Made by a program: the position numbers and the translations under genes. Below, piece after piece: positions 1 through 8,244 of a DNA stretch of 36,101 nt. Origin of the DNA: Sphingobacteriaceae bacterium (GTDB lineage: Bacteria > Bacteroidota > Bacteroidia > Sphingobacteriales > Sphingobacteriaceae); the NCBI GenBank assembly GCA_947458875.1, contig CANGZD010000014.1, forward strand, positions 1-36,101. Reading direction: 5' to 3'. Each line of letters opens with the position of its first letter. Positions within the stretch are counted from its first letter, which is position 1. A model generated the notes under the pieces. The model was not told the origin of the DNA. It saw only the letters and a program-made list of their open reading frames with translations, and searched no databases.

Positions 1-1808
1 ATAATCAACATGTAAGGGATTTTCTTGATTTCGGCATCGCGAATTTTGCGTCCGATCTTCTCATCTCTCAAGTCGATTAGCCCGCGAATATCGGAATTAT
101 TTAGGTTTTCTAAAACTTTTTTCGCATAATCTTCATATTTCTCCGAGATCGGAAGGACGATAAATTGCTCGGGTGTGAGCCATAGTGGGAAGTTCCCAGC
201 ACAGTGCTCAATTAATACAGCCACGAAGCGTTCCAATGACCCGAATGGGGCACGGTGAATCATTACCGGACGGTGTTTGGCGTTGTCGCTGCCAGTGTAC
301 TCCAATTCGAAGCGCTCCGGCAGGTTATAATCTACCTGAATGGTACCTAATTGCCATTTACGACCCAAGGCATCACGCACCATAAAATCCAACTTAGGAC
401 CATAGAATGCGGCTTCTCCATACTCAATAACGGTAGGTAGGCCTTTTTCTTCGGCAGCTTCGATAATCGCTTTTTCGGCGAGCTCCCAATTATCATCAGA
501 GCCAATGTATTTTGCTTTGTTATTCGGGTCGCGGAGCGATACCTGAGCGGTATAGTTCTGGAAATCTAAGGCACCCAACACGTACAACACCAGATCAATT
601 ACCTTTTTAAACTCTTCTTTCACCTGATCCGGACGGCAGAACAAGTGCGCATCATCTTGCGTAAAGCCGCGAACGCGGGTTAAACCATGCAATTCGCCGC
701 TTTGCTCGTAACGGTAAACGGTACCAAATTCAGCAAAACGTACCGGCAAATCTTTGTAAGAGCGTGGCTTGGTTTTATACAATTCACAATGGTGCGGACA
801 ATTCATCGGTTTCAAGAAGAACTCCTCTCCTTCCTGCGGCGTTTTAATCGGCTGAAATGAATCGGCTCCATATTTATCGTAGTGACCAGAAGTAACATAC
901 AGGTTTTTATGACCGATATGCGGGGTAACTACTTGCTCATAACCCATTTTTTGCTGGGCTTTTTGCAGGAAATTCACCAAACGCTCACGCAGGGCGGCAC
1001 CTTTAGGCAACCACATAGGTAAGCCCATACCCACTTTTTCTGAGAAAGTGAACAATTCCAGTTCTTTACCCAGTTTGCGGTGGTCGCGTTTTTTTGCTTC
1101 CTCTACCATTTGCAGGTATTCGGTCAGTTCGCTCTGTTTAGGGAACGTAACGCCATAAATGCGGATCAGCTGCTTGCGTTTTTCGTCGCCACGCCAATAA
1201 GCGCCGGCTACGTTCATCAGTTTTACGGCTTTTACAAATCCGGTGTTCGGAATATGTGGACCGCGGCATAAATCGGTAAAATTACCCTGGGTATAAAAAG
1301 TGATGGTACCGTCAGCTAAATCTTTGATTAAATCTAGCTTGTACTCATCCCCTTTTTCAGTAAAGTATTTTTCGGCTTCTGCCTTGCTCACCTGCTGGCG
1401 TACATAATCCGTCTTATTACGGGCCAGCTCGAGCATTTTATCTTCAATTTGTTTGAATTCCTCGGAAGAGAATTCTCGATCACCGAAATCAACATCATAA
1501 TAGAAACCTGTTTCAATAGCCGGACCAATGCCAAATTTGATACCCGGATAAAGGGCTTCCAAAGCTTCGGCCATTAAGTGGGCCGAAGAGTGCCAGAAGG
1601 TAGCTTTTCCCTCGGTATCGTTCCAAGTTAATAAGCGCAGGGAGGCATCGGTTTCAATAGGTCTGGATGCATCCCAAACTTCACCGTTTACTTCGGCGGC
1701 TAAAACGTTTCTGGCTAATCCTTCTGAAATAGAAAGGGCGATCTGATGGGCGCTGGTTCCTTTGGCGTATTCGCGAATTGAACCATCCGGAAGGGTAATT
1801 TTAATCAT
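1..1808 (-). CDS. thrS: Threonine--tRNA ligase (partial, 3' end cut by window edge)
   Basis: Charges tRNA-Thr with threonine and edits mis-made Ser-tRNA-Thr; cytoplasmic. Translating the minus strand from the ATG at 1808 gives about 602 open codons to base 1. In order they show a TGS domain (residues 1-63), the SAD editing domain with HSSAH at 73-77, and the class II core with MNCPHHC (zinc/active site), a motif-2 stretch around [13 protein letters not shown] and motif 3 [11 protein letters not shown]. The C-terminal anticodon-binding domain is begun but incomplete. Family members are about 640 residues, so roughly 40 are missing beyond the window. The gene is preceded by a -7 box (1881-1888) and a leader of about 65 bases with a strong hairpin at 1849-1871 that may be an autoregulatory site. 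infC, rpmI and rplT, which often follow thrS, would lie outside the window. Confidence 0.97.
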   Translation of the reverse strand, partial: MIKITLPDGSIREYAKGTSAHQIALSISEGLARNVLAAEVNGEVWDASRPIETDASLRLLTWNDTEGKATFWHSSAHLMAEALEALYPGIKFGIGPAIETGFYYDVDFGDREFSSEEFKQIEDKMLELARNKTDYVRQQVSKAEAEKYFTEKGDEYKLDLIKDLADGTITFYTQGNFTDLCRGPHIPNTGFVKAVKLMNVAGAYWRGDEKRKQLIRIYGVTFPKQSELTEYLQMVEEAKKRDHRKLGKELELFTFSEKVGMGLPMWLPKGAALRERLVNFLQKAQQKMGYEQVVTPHIGHKNLYVTSGHYDKYGADSFQPIKTPQEGEEFFLKPMNCPHHCELYKTKPRSYKDLPVRFAEFGTVYRYEQSGELHGLTRVRGFTQDDAHLFCRPDQVKEEFKKVIDLVLYVLGALDFQNYTAQVSLRDPNNKAKYIGSDDNWELAEKAIIEAAEEKGLPTVIEYGEAAFYGPKLDFMVRDALGRKWQLGTIQVDYNLPERFELEYTGSDNAKHRPVMIHRAPFGSLERFVAVLIEHCAGNFPLWLTPEQFIVLPISEKYEDYAKKVLENLNNSDIRGLIDLRDEKIGRKIRDAEIKKIPYMLI

Positions 1809-1848
1809 CTACAATATGATTTAGAGTTCGTAAAAAATGATAAATAGA

Positions 1849-1871
1849 GAAAATCCATACGAAGGATTTTC
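1849..1871 (-). promoter_or_regulatory. thrS leader hairpin resembling a tRNA-Thr anticodon arm
   Basis: In the thrS mRNA sense this reads GAAAATCC - TTCGTAT - GGATTTTC: a perfect 8-bp stem with a 7-base loop. Numbered as an anticodon loop it gives U32 U33 C34 G35 U36 A37 U38, so the triplet at 34-36 is CGU, a threonine anticodon, behind the invariant U33. It starts only a few bases from the predicted transcript 5' end and lies 40 bases before the ATG. E. coli thrS is known to be repressed by ThrRS binding an anticodon-like leader hairpin; the same role here is inference. A 5' stabilising hairpin is the main alternative. Confidence 0.5.
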
Positions 1872-1880
1872 ATTGTGTAG

Positions 1881-1888
1881 CAAAAATA
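1881..1888 (-). promoter_or_regulatory. -7 promoter element of thrS
   Basis: The minus strand reads TATTTTTG, an exact match to the Bacteroidota -7 consensus TAnnTTTG. It lies 72 bases before the thrS ATG and predicts a start site near 1875. No clear -33 TTG is visible. The extended sequence AATCCTATTTTTGC also occurs before tRNA-Pro at the other end of the window. Confidence 0.6.
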
Positions 1889-1911
1889 GGATTATTTAGC
1901 ATTAAGCCATA

Positions 1912-1938
1912 AAAAAAGCCCCGATTAACGAGGCTTTT
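1912..1938 (-). terminator. Rho-independent terminator of the GLPGLI gene
   Basis: On the minus strand AAAGCCTCG - TTAAT - CGGGGCTTT forms a 9-bp stem with one T-G wobble, followed by a run of T. It begins about 10 bases after the stop codon of the GLPGLI-family gene and separates it from thrS, which is transcribed in the same direction. Confidence 0.85.
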
Positions 1939-1948
1939 GATTTTATTG

Positions 1949-2776
1949 CTATTGAATTCGGATTTGTTGTCCTCCACCCATGTTGCGGAAACGAGAACGC
2001 ATCTCTTCCATTTTTTTCTGGTATTCTTCTTGAGTGATCATTCTTCCTTTTTTTGGAACGGTCACCTCGCTGTCTTTCACTTTGCTGTATTCAATGGAGG
2101 TAGCAAAATATTTCATGCGATCGGTTTCTAATCCTAAAACCACCCCTTCGGTCCATAAAGCAGGCATGGGTGATGCCTTAAATGGCAAGTCGTTGGTATA
2201 CCAGATCGTCGTTTTCTGACTGTTCCTTCCTGTAACTACTGCCTTTTTACAATCGAAACCGGCGATTTTGCGAGTTTCATCAAATTTTTCTGCTTCCTTG
2301 GCCATGGTGCCTAATGTATTTTCCAACAATACCGCTTCCCCATTCAACTCAAATGATTCGGTTACTTTGTCACCAGCATTGAAATAAATCTCTCGATCGC
2401 CACCACCGCCAAAACGACTCATCATAGCACCTATTCCGCCGCTTGTACCTCCGGATCCCTCGCTACCTTCGGGTACATTATTTTCTTCAATGACCGATTT
2501 CTGAAATTTAGCTCCAATGGGGTTAAAAGCAATCTCGAATTTGTTGGTGATTTTTTCAGGCATATTCGCACCTCCACCAAACATCATTACTCTTTGTTGG
2601 ACATCTCCCTGTCTTTGGCCACTGGCATTGGCGGCATTTTGCTGAAATTGTGCAGCCATCGCTTTCAGATCAATTACCTGATCGTAATAAATAACACCAG
2701 CTGTTTTTTGTTGTGAGAACACGTAAGAACTCAGACTGGTGCAAAGCAGTATCACCGCGAAAAATTGTTTGCTCAT
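1949..2776 (-). CDS. GLPGLI family exported protein
   Basis: A 275-residue protein with a signal peptide (hydrophobic residues 5-20, likely cut near YVFS/QQK), so probably periplasmic or outer-membrane associated. The GLPGLI family is a Bacteroidota-specific group of exported proteins of unknown function. The assignment rests on overall layout: an early IYYDQ-type strand, then a segment reading TIWYTNDLPF followed by ALWTEGVVLGLETD, where the family has its GLPGLI signature. The signature itself is degenerate here, so family membership is likely but not certain. A Gly/Ser-rich insertion (about residues 104-125) is probably a loop. It has its own -7 box and terminator, so it is probably monocistronic. 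Confidence 0.7.
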   Translation of the reverse strand: MSKQFFAVILLCTSLSSYVFSQQKTAGVIYYDQVIDLKAMAAQFQQNAANASGQRQGDVQQRVMMFGGGANMPEKITNKFEIAFNPIGAKFQKSVIEENNVPEGSEGSGGTSGGIGAMMSRFGGGGDREIYFNAGDKVTESFELNGEAVLLENTLGTMAKEAEKFDETRKIAGFDCKKAVVTGRNSQKTTIWYTNDLPFKASPMPALWTEGVVLGLETDRMKYFATSIEYSKVKDSEVTVPKKGRMITQEEYQKKMEEMRSRFRNMGGGQQIRIQ

Positions 2777-2795
2777 TTTGATGTTTTTAATGGTC

Positions 2796-2803
2796 CAAAG
2801 CTA
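2796..2803 (-). promoter_or_regulatory. -7 promoter element of the GLPGLI gene, overlapped by a dyad
   Basis: The minus strand reads TAGCTTTG (exact TAnnTTTG), 19 bases before the ATG. A 16-base dyad with arms AGCTAA / TTAGCT (2799-2814) covers most of the box, which would suit a repressor operator. That role is inference. Confidence 0.5.
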
Positions 2804-2848
2804 AGCTTTTAGCTAGGATAATAGTGTTAAAAAAGGTTAAAATTGCTG

Positions 2849-3577
2849 TTACACATTGCCCCAACCATGGGTCAACACATCAGCTAAATGCATCGTTTTT
2901 AAAGGAATTTGGTTGGCATCAATGTAGGATTGCAAATGCATGAGGCAAGAAGCATCCGTGGAGATGATATATTCAGCTCCGGCATCTAAAGCATGGTTCA
3001 CCTTTTGCTGTGCCATGGCACTGGAAATACCATCAAATTTAACGGCAAAAGTACCACCAAAACCACAACAGGTTTCTGTATCGGCCATTTCGACTAATTC
3101 CAATCCCAAAACTTTACTCAATAAGACACGAGGCTCTTCTTTGATCTTGCATTCGCGTAAGGCAGCGCATGAATCATGATAAACGGCCTTAGCTTCCAGT
3201 TCTGCACCGAAATAATCCTTTTTAAGAACGTTTACCAGAAAATCAGACAACTCATAGATATGTCCCTGAATATTGCGGCATTTATTGTGAACGGCCGTAT
3301 TGGTAAATAAATCGTTGTAATAACTTTTAACCATACCTACGCAGGAAGCTGAAGGTGACACGATGTAAGTATTTTCAGAAAAATCGCCTAAAAATTTACT
3401 GCCTACTTCTTTTGCATCGTCCCAAAAACCGGCATTAAATGCAGGCTGACCGCAACAAGTTTGCTCTGGATTGTATACCACTTTACAACCTGCTTTTTCA
3501 AGTAATTTGAAAGTATTTTGAGCCGTCTCCGGATAAATTTGATCAATAAAACAGGGAATAAATAATTCGACGGTCAT
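2849..3577 (-). CDS. LutA-like (Fe-S)-binding protein, CCG-domain oxidoreductase subunit
   Basis: About 242 residues with two cysteine-rich CCG domains: an N-terminal PCFIDQIYP followed by CCGQPAFNAG, then SASCVGM, and a second copy HDSCAALRECK ... CCGFGGTFAVKF ... DASCLMHL. These cysteines bind iron-sulfur clusters in LutA/LldE and glycolate-oxidase/heterodisulfide-reductase type subunits. LutA works with LutB and LutC in oxidising L-lactate. Neither partner is in the window, so the substrate is unproven. I chose the ATG at 3577; an in-frame TTG lies directly before it at 3580. It lies 46 bases after the MFS transporter gene on the same strand and might share its transcript. Confidence 0.85.
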   Translation of the reverse strand: MTVELFIPCFIDQIYPETAQNTFKLLEKAGCKVVYNPEQTCCGQPAFNAGFWDDAKEVGSKFLGDFSENTYIVSPSASCVGMVKSYYNDLFTNTAVHNKCRNIQGHIYELSDFLVNVLKKDYFGAELEAKAVYHDSCAALRECKIKEEPRVLLSKVLGLELVEMADTETCCGFGGTFAVKFDGISSAMAQQKVNHALDAGAEYIISTDASCLMHLQSYIDANQIPLKTMHLADVLTHGWGNV

Positions 3578-3623
3578 CAATTAGGGTGTTTGAGCGCTAA
3601 ATTTCGAAAATTTTGCGAATAAT

Positions 3624-4925
3624 TTATGATTGATGAATGCTTTTTCTGTTCGGAATTAATAATAGTAGGATTAAACCAAGGGAGAAAAAGCTAACCAACG
3701 AGATTGCAGAATTACGCATGTTACCGGTAAACTCTTCGATGTAAGCGAAGCTGAACAAGCCGATGACAATCGCCAGTTTTTCTGTCACATCGTAAAAGCT
3801 GAAAAAAGAGGCTGTATCAGGAGTATTTTCAGGTAGAAATTTAGAATACGTTGAACGTGATAAAGACTGAATACCACCCATCATCATCCCTACAACTCCC
3901 GCTAAGGCATAAAACTGGTATTCGTTAGTGGTAAAGTAAGCAGCTATACAGACTAGGATCCAAAAACTAACCACAACCGATAAAACCCGGATATTTCCTA
4001 TAGTTTTAGCCAATCCAGACATTAAATAAGCACCTGCTATGGCCACTAATTGAATGATCAAAATGGTGGCAATTAGTTTGGCAGAACCTAAATGCAATAC
4101 TTTCTCACCAAAGTTGGCAGCTACCAGCATAATGGTTTGAACGCCCATGGAATAAAAAAAGAAAGCAAAGAGAAAAAGTTTTAGTCTTTTCATCTCCTTA
4201 ACTTGTAGCCATACTTTATGTAATTCTTCAAATCCACTATGAATCAAGGTTTTATTTATTTTTTTATAATTCGTACTTCCGGCCGGAAGTTTGAAGAAAG
4301 GTATCTGCGCAAAGCCGATCCACCATAATCCTACTAATAAAAATGAAAGCCTCGGCGGGAAAGACGGATCGGTGATACCAAAGGTTTCTGGCATCAAAAC
4401 AAATACAAAACAAATGATCTGCAAGATCACGCTGCCGATATAGCCCCAGGCAAAGCCCTTGGCACTCACCCTGTCCTGATGATCAGGCGAGGCAATCTCC
4501 GGCAGATAGGAATTGCTGAACAATACTCCGCCAATCCACCCTGCAGCAGCCAATGCAAAACAAATTACCCCCCATTCCAGCGTTTCCAATTTAAAAAAAT
4601 AGAGCCCGATACAAGCCATTCCGCCCAGATAAGTGAAGAATTTCATGAATGACTTCTTGTTTCCATGATAATCCGAAACCGACGACATAATGGGCAATAA
4701 AATCGCCATAACCAGATAGGCTGCTGCCATGGCATAATTAGACAAGGCTGTGTTTACATAAGTCCTGCCAAAGAATTCTACCTTATCGCCATACTTCTCG
4801 GTGGTAGTGATAATGGTATAATAAACCGGAAAAATGGTGGAAGTAATTACCAGGCTGTAAGCCGAATTCGCCCAGTCAAACATTGCCCAGGCATTGATTA
4901 GTTTAGGATCGTTTTTTTCTTGCAT
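3624..4925 (-). CDS. UMF1-family MFS transporter
   Basis: A 433-residue, highly hydrophobic protein with roughly 12 membrane segments. The opening INAWAMFDWANSAYS, followed by a hydrophobic stretch ending FPVYY, is characteristic of the UMF1/Atg22-like branch of the major facilitator superfamily; the loop sequence SVSDYHGNKKSFM is the usual MFS loop after the second helix. Bacterial members sit in the inner membrane and their substrates are mostly unknown, so none is claimed. A near-consensus -7 box (TACTTTAG, 7 of 8) lies at 4932-4939. The recQ terminator upstream suggests a separate transcript. Confidence 0.88.
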   Translation of the reverse strand: MQEKNDPKLINAWAMFDWANSAYSLVITSTIFPVYYTIITTTEKYGDKVEFFGRTYVNTALSNYAMAAAYLVMAILLPIMSSVSDYHGNKKSFMKFFTYLGGMACIGLYFFKLETLEWGVICFALAAAGWIGGVLFSNSYLPEIASPDHQDRVSAKGFAWGYIGSVILQIICFVFVLMPETFGITDPSFPPRLSFLLVGLWWIGFAQIPFFKLPAGSTNYKKINKTLIHSGFEELHKVWLQVKEMKRLKLFLFAFFFYSMGVQTIMLVAANFGEKVLHLGSAKLIATILIIQLVAIAGAYLMSGLAKTIGNIRVLSVVVSFWILVCIAAYFTTNEYQFYALAGVVGMMMGGIQSLSRSTYSKFLPENTPDTASFFSFYDVTEKLAIVIGLFSFAYIEEFTGNMRNSAISLVSFFSLGLILLLLIPNRKSIHQS

Positions 4926-4956
4926 GTTAAGCCTAAAGTAAGGATTATACTGCTAA

Positions 4957-4992
4957 GAAAAAAGAAGGGCCATTCCGAAGAACAACCCTTCT
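4957..4992 (-). terminator. Strong terminator after recQ with UUCG tetraloop
   Basis: The minus strand forms a 13-bp stem, AGAAGGGTTGTTC pairing with GAATGGCCCTTCT (a few G-T wobbles), closed by a C(TTCG)G tetraloop and followed by six T. It lies 60 bases after the recQ stop codon and just before the MFS transporter gene. Confidence 0.92.
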
Positions 4993-5051
4993 GTAACATA
5001 TGATGGAGTTTATTCAATTATGTTAACAGTATAGTATGAAATATGTTTGCT

Positions 5052-6950
5052 TTAGCTATAAAATTTGTCGTCCTGATTTTTAATCAATCCTGCATCGAGC
5101 AAAACCCTGAATTGCTTGAGTTGTTGCGCCTCAGTACCAAATTTTAGTTTCGGAATGAGCTCCTCCAGTCTTAGTGATTCATTTTTTAGAATCATTTGTA
5201 TTTCCCCACTTATTTTTGATTCCATATCATCATGAAAGCGAGCACTCTTTTTTTGCGCTAAACAAAAATCGCAAATGCCACAATTTTTGGCATTTAATTC
5301 ATCAAAATAGGATAAAAGCTGTTTCGATCTACAATTTTGCGATTGCACATACTCAATTACAGCGCTCACCTGATGTCGATAAATCGCTTGTCGTTCACGT
5401 ATATATTGATGATCAATTGCTAAATGATCACGGTCTAATCTGGCTCTCAAAAACTGTAATTGAGGCTGATCGGTTTGAGCCGCATAACTAAGCAATTCCA
5501 ATTCCTGCATTTTTTCGAGCATTTCACGAACCTCTTTGGTACTTAAATTCGTTCGTTTTGATAACTCAGACTCTTTTATGGCTACAAATTGATCGAACAA
5601 GCCTCCATATGACCGCAATAAAGTTTTGATGAGACCATCGTAGCTGGGTTGGGCAATCTGAAATTTGTATAGTGTTTCAGTATCTGCCAAAATTTTCAGG
5701 CGTGACGGCAGATAAACCGATTCACTTAGAGCGATATGTTCCTCTCTCTCTAAGATTTTCAATGCACTTAAGGTTTTAAGGACCTCCAACTGATATCGTT
5801 TACAGAAATCGGCCAAATCGAAATCATAAACCAGCCCCTCGCCAGCACCATAAGCCAATTGAAAATAATTTCCAAGATGATGATAAACCTGTTGTATTTC
5901 TTTTAATGAAGGGGAATTTTGTTCCAGATTTTTATTTAACTGCTCAATATCGGCTTCGTTATAAAGCAAAACCGCATAGGCTTTCTTTTCGTCGCGTCCA
6001 GCCCTACCCGCTTCCTGATAATATGCTTCCAGGCTGTCAGGTAAATCTAAATGGACTACATAACGCACATCGGGTTTATCGATACCCATCCCAAAAGCAT
6101 TGGTAGCCACAATTAAGGGCACTTTACCGCTTTTCCAATCATCCTGCCGCTTGGTTCGCTCATCGGCACTCAAACCGGCATGGTAATAAGCTACCGCGAT
6201 GCCTTGCAAAGCCAATTGGCGGGCAACTTCCTGAGTTTCGCGTCGGTTGCGCACATAGATGATCCCGCTGCCTTTTACCGATTGAATGACTTTGAGCAAA
6301 CGTCTGAACTTATTTTCTTCATTAGCCACCACATAGCTGAGATTAGCTCGTTCAAAAGATTTACGGAAAACCTTGAATCCCTTTCGGAAGGTTAGTTTGC
6401 TACTGATATCTGTAGCAACTTTTTCGGTAGCTGTTGCCGTTAAAGCCAAAATAGGAACATCGGAATGTAAATCCCGTAAGGAAGCCAAATGCAAATATGG
6501 TGGGCGAAAATCGTAACCCCATTGCGAGATACAATGCGCTTCATCGATGGCAAATAAATTTACCTTCATGTGCCGAATTCGCTCTCTCACTAAAGGAGAT
6601 AAAAGTCTTTCTGGTGAGATGTAAAGGAATTTGATTTTTCCGTAGATGCAGTTATCCAGCAGAATATCAATTTCCCGTTTTCCCATACCCGAAAAAATAG
6701 CCACAGCCTCAATTCCTTTTGCTTTCAGGTTTTCCACCTGATCTTTCATCAATGCAATTAAAGGAGAGATTACCACACAAATACCTTCTTTAGCCATGGC
6801 AGGCACCTGGAAGCAGATAGATTTTCCACCTCCTGTGGGCATTAAAGCAAGCGTGTCACGCCCATCTAATACCGATTGGATGATTTCTTCCTGCAAAGAC
6901 CGGAAGGCATCGTAGCCCCAATATTGTTTAAGTACCTGATGAATGGTCAT
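5052..6950 (-). CDS. RecQ-family ATP-dependent DNA helicase (short form, no HRDC domain)
   Basis: A 632-residue 3'-5' DNA helicase for recombination and fork repair. Walker A TGGGKS is at 39-44, DEAH at 136-139 followed by the RecQ-specific aromatic-rich loop CISQWGYDFRP, and helicase motif VI is QEAGRAGRDEK. The RecQ zinc site is CRSKQLL ... CGICDFC near residues 527-550. There is no HRDC domain; the C-terminus is a short winged-helix-like region. It lies 9 bases after the FAD oxidoreductase gene and is probably co-transcribed with it. A second, longer RecQ is at 14896-17085, so the two probably differ in substrate or partners. Confidence 0.95.
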   Translation of the reverse strand: MTIHQVLKQYWGYDAFRSLQEEIIQSVLDGRDTLALMPTGGGKSICFQVPAMAKEGICVVISPLIALMKDQVENLKAKGIEAVAIFSGMGKREIDILLDNCIYGKIKFLYISPERLLSPLVRERIRHMKVNLFAIDEAHCISQWGYDFRPPYLHLASLRDLHSDVPILALTATATEKVATDISSKLTFRKGFKVFRKSFERANLSYVVANEENKFRRLLKVIQSVKGSGIIYVRNRRETQEVARQLALQGIAVAYYHAGLSADERTKRQDDWKSGKVPLIVATNAFGMGIDKPDVRYVVHLDLPDSLEAYYQEAGRAGRDEKKAYAVLLYNEADIEQLNKNLEQNSPSLKEIQQVYHHLGNYFQLAYGAGEGLVYDFDLADFCKRYQLEVLKTLSALKILEREEHIALSESVYLPSRLKILADTETLYKFQIAQPSYDGLIKTLLRSYGGLFDQFVAIKESELSKRTNLSTKEVREMLEKMQELELLSYAAQTDQPQLQFLRARLDRDHLAIDHQYIRERQAIYRHQVSAVIEYVQSQNCRSKQLLSYFDELNAKNCGICDFCLAQKKSARFHDDMESKISGEIQMILKNESLRLEELIPKLKFGTEAQQLKQFRVLLDAGLIKNQDDKFYS

Positions 6951-6959
6951 GGATTAAAT

Positions 6960-8153
6960 TTAAATATTTTGAGCGATGACATACCCACTTGCCCAAGCCC
7001 ACTGGAAATTATAGCCACCCAACCAGCCGGTCACATCTACAGCTTCACCACCGAAATACATGCCCGGCACTTTCTTAGCCTCGAGCGTTTTAGAAGATAA
7101 TTCTTCGGTGCTTACCCCGCCCCGCATCACTTCAGCCTTGTCGTAGCCTTTATCGCCGGCAGGCTTCACTTTAAAATGGTGAATCAGGCGCTCAATTTCT
7201 TCTAAATCGGTTTTAGTTAAAGAGGCCAGGTTCTTATCCAATGGCAAAAATTTACCCATGGCTTCGGCTAACTTTTTAGAATAGATGCCAGTCAAAAATG
7301 AGTATAGCAATTGTTTGCCATTTTGATTTCGTTCAGCCAAAATCGTTTCCACGATATTCCCATCAGGATACAAATCGATCTCAATTGACTCTCCTGGTCT
7401 CCAATACGACGAAATTTGCAAAATAGCAGGCCCGCTAAGTCCCCAGTGAGTAAACAAAATGTTCTCCTGAAAACTGATTTCTTCATTTGAAACACGACAA
7501 TAAACCGTATTGCCCGATAACTGGGCATACCATTCGGCATCTTTACCCGTAATGGTGAGCGGTACCAAGGCCGGAGCCGTTTCGGTTAGTTGCAGCCCAA
7601 AAGAACGTGCCGTACGCAAGGCAAAATCGCTGGCACCCATTTTGGCAATAGGTAATCCGCCGGAGGCCATCACTACTTTAGGGCATATGATTCTTAGTTG
7701 TTTATCTTGATAATCATAGATTATTTCAAAGCCGCCTTCTACCCCCTTCACTGATTTCACCTCCGCTCCCGTTTGTATTTCCTGGTCTAAATCCTGACAA
7801 AGGTTTTCAAATACGGCCACAATATCTTTGGCTTTATTGCTGGTTGGAAAAAGTTGCCCGAGTGTCTTCTCTTGACCTTCAATGCCGTAGGTTTCAAAAA
7901 AAGTGATGGTATCTGCCACGGTCCATTGTGAAAAGGCAGATTTACAGAAATGTGGATTTTCAGAAATGAAATTCTCCGCGGACGCATACAAATTAGTGTA
8001 ATTACAGCGACCACCCCCAGAGATCAGGATCTTGGCACCCACTTTGTCATTCTTTTCCAGGATAAGGGTTTTCTTGCCTAAAAATCCGGCCTGCACGGCA
8101 CACATGAGGCCGCAGGCTCCACCACCAATAATCACAGCATCGTATTGCTTCAT
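6960..8153 (-). CDS. NAD(P)/FAD-dependent oxidoreductase, HI0933/YhiN (BaiN) family
   Basis: A 397-residue flavoprotein. The N-terminal dinucleotide-binding fold is IIGGGACGL (residues 8-16), followed by the family hallmark KILISGGGRCNYTN. The end carries PGMYFGGEAVDVTGWLGGYNFQWAWASGY, which closes the FAD site. Length matches the family. Members are cytosolic and mostly uncharacterised; the gut enzyme BaiN acts in bile-acid 7-dehydroxylation, but that activity should not be carried over here. A -7 box variant (TATTTTCG, 8158-8165) ends 4 bases before the ATG, predicting a leaderless mRNA. It heads an operon with recQ and is divergent from lepA. Confidence 0.9.
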   Translation of the reverse strand: MKQYDAVIIGGGACGLMCAVQAGFLGKKTLILEKNDKVGAKILISGGGRCNYTNLYASAENFISENPHFCKSAFSQWTVADTITFFETYGIEGQEKTLGQLFPTSNKAKDIVAVFENLCQDLDQEIQTGAEVKSVKGVEGGFEIIYDYQDKQLRIICPKVVMASGGLPIAKMGASDFALRTARSFGLQLTETAPALVPLTITGKDAEWYAQLSGNTVYCRVSNEEISFQENILFTHWGLSGPAILQISSYWRPGESIEIDLYPDGNIVETILAERNQNGKQLLYSFLTGIYSKKLAEAMGKFLPLDKNLASLTKTDLEEIERLIHHFKVKPAGDKGYDKAEVMRGGVSTEELSSKTLEAKKVPGMYFGGEAVDVTGWLGGYNFQWAWASGYVIAQNI

Positions 8154-8157
8154 TTAG

Positions 8158-8165
8158 CGAAAATA
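8158..8165 (-). promoter_or_regulatory. -7 promoter element of the FAD oxidoreductase-recQ operon
   Basis: The minus strand reads TATTTTCG, 7 of 8 positions of TAnnTTTG, ending only 4 bases before the ATG at 8153. Transcription would then begin at or inside the start codon. Confidence 0.45.
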
Positions 8166-8228
8166 GACAATCCTTTTTTGATGACCGAAGGACAACAGAA
8201 AAGCATGCGAAATCTGCCTCCAATCTCC

Positions 8229-8236
8229 TATCTTTG
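8229..8236 (+). promoter_or_regulatory. -7 promoter element of lepA
   Basis: TATCTTTG matches TAnnTTTG exactly and lies 8 bases before the lepA ATG, predicting an untranslated leader of only a few bases or none. Confidence 0.6.
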
Positions 8237-8244
8237 CGGTTCGA

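Noticed and set aside
1-1808. thrS as a truncated pseudogene
   Set aside because: The frame is open to base 1 and all catalytic motifs are intact; the missing end is due to the window edge.
1849-1871. thrS leader hairpin as a rho-independent attenuator
   Set aside because: The stem has only two G-C pairs per arm, and no T tract directly follows the hairpin; the T-rich segment starts several bases later and is interrupted.
2940-3179. Plus-strand reading frame opposite the LutA-like gene
   Set aside because: It lies wholly inside a well-supported gene on the other strand and shows no domain or promoter; the same holds for other antisense frames, for example 5174-5491 and 10477-10773.
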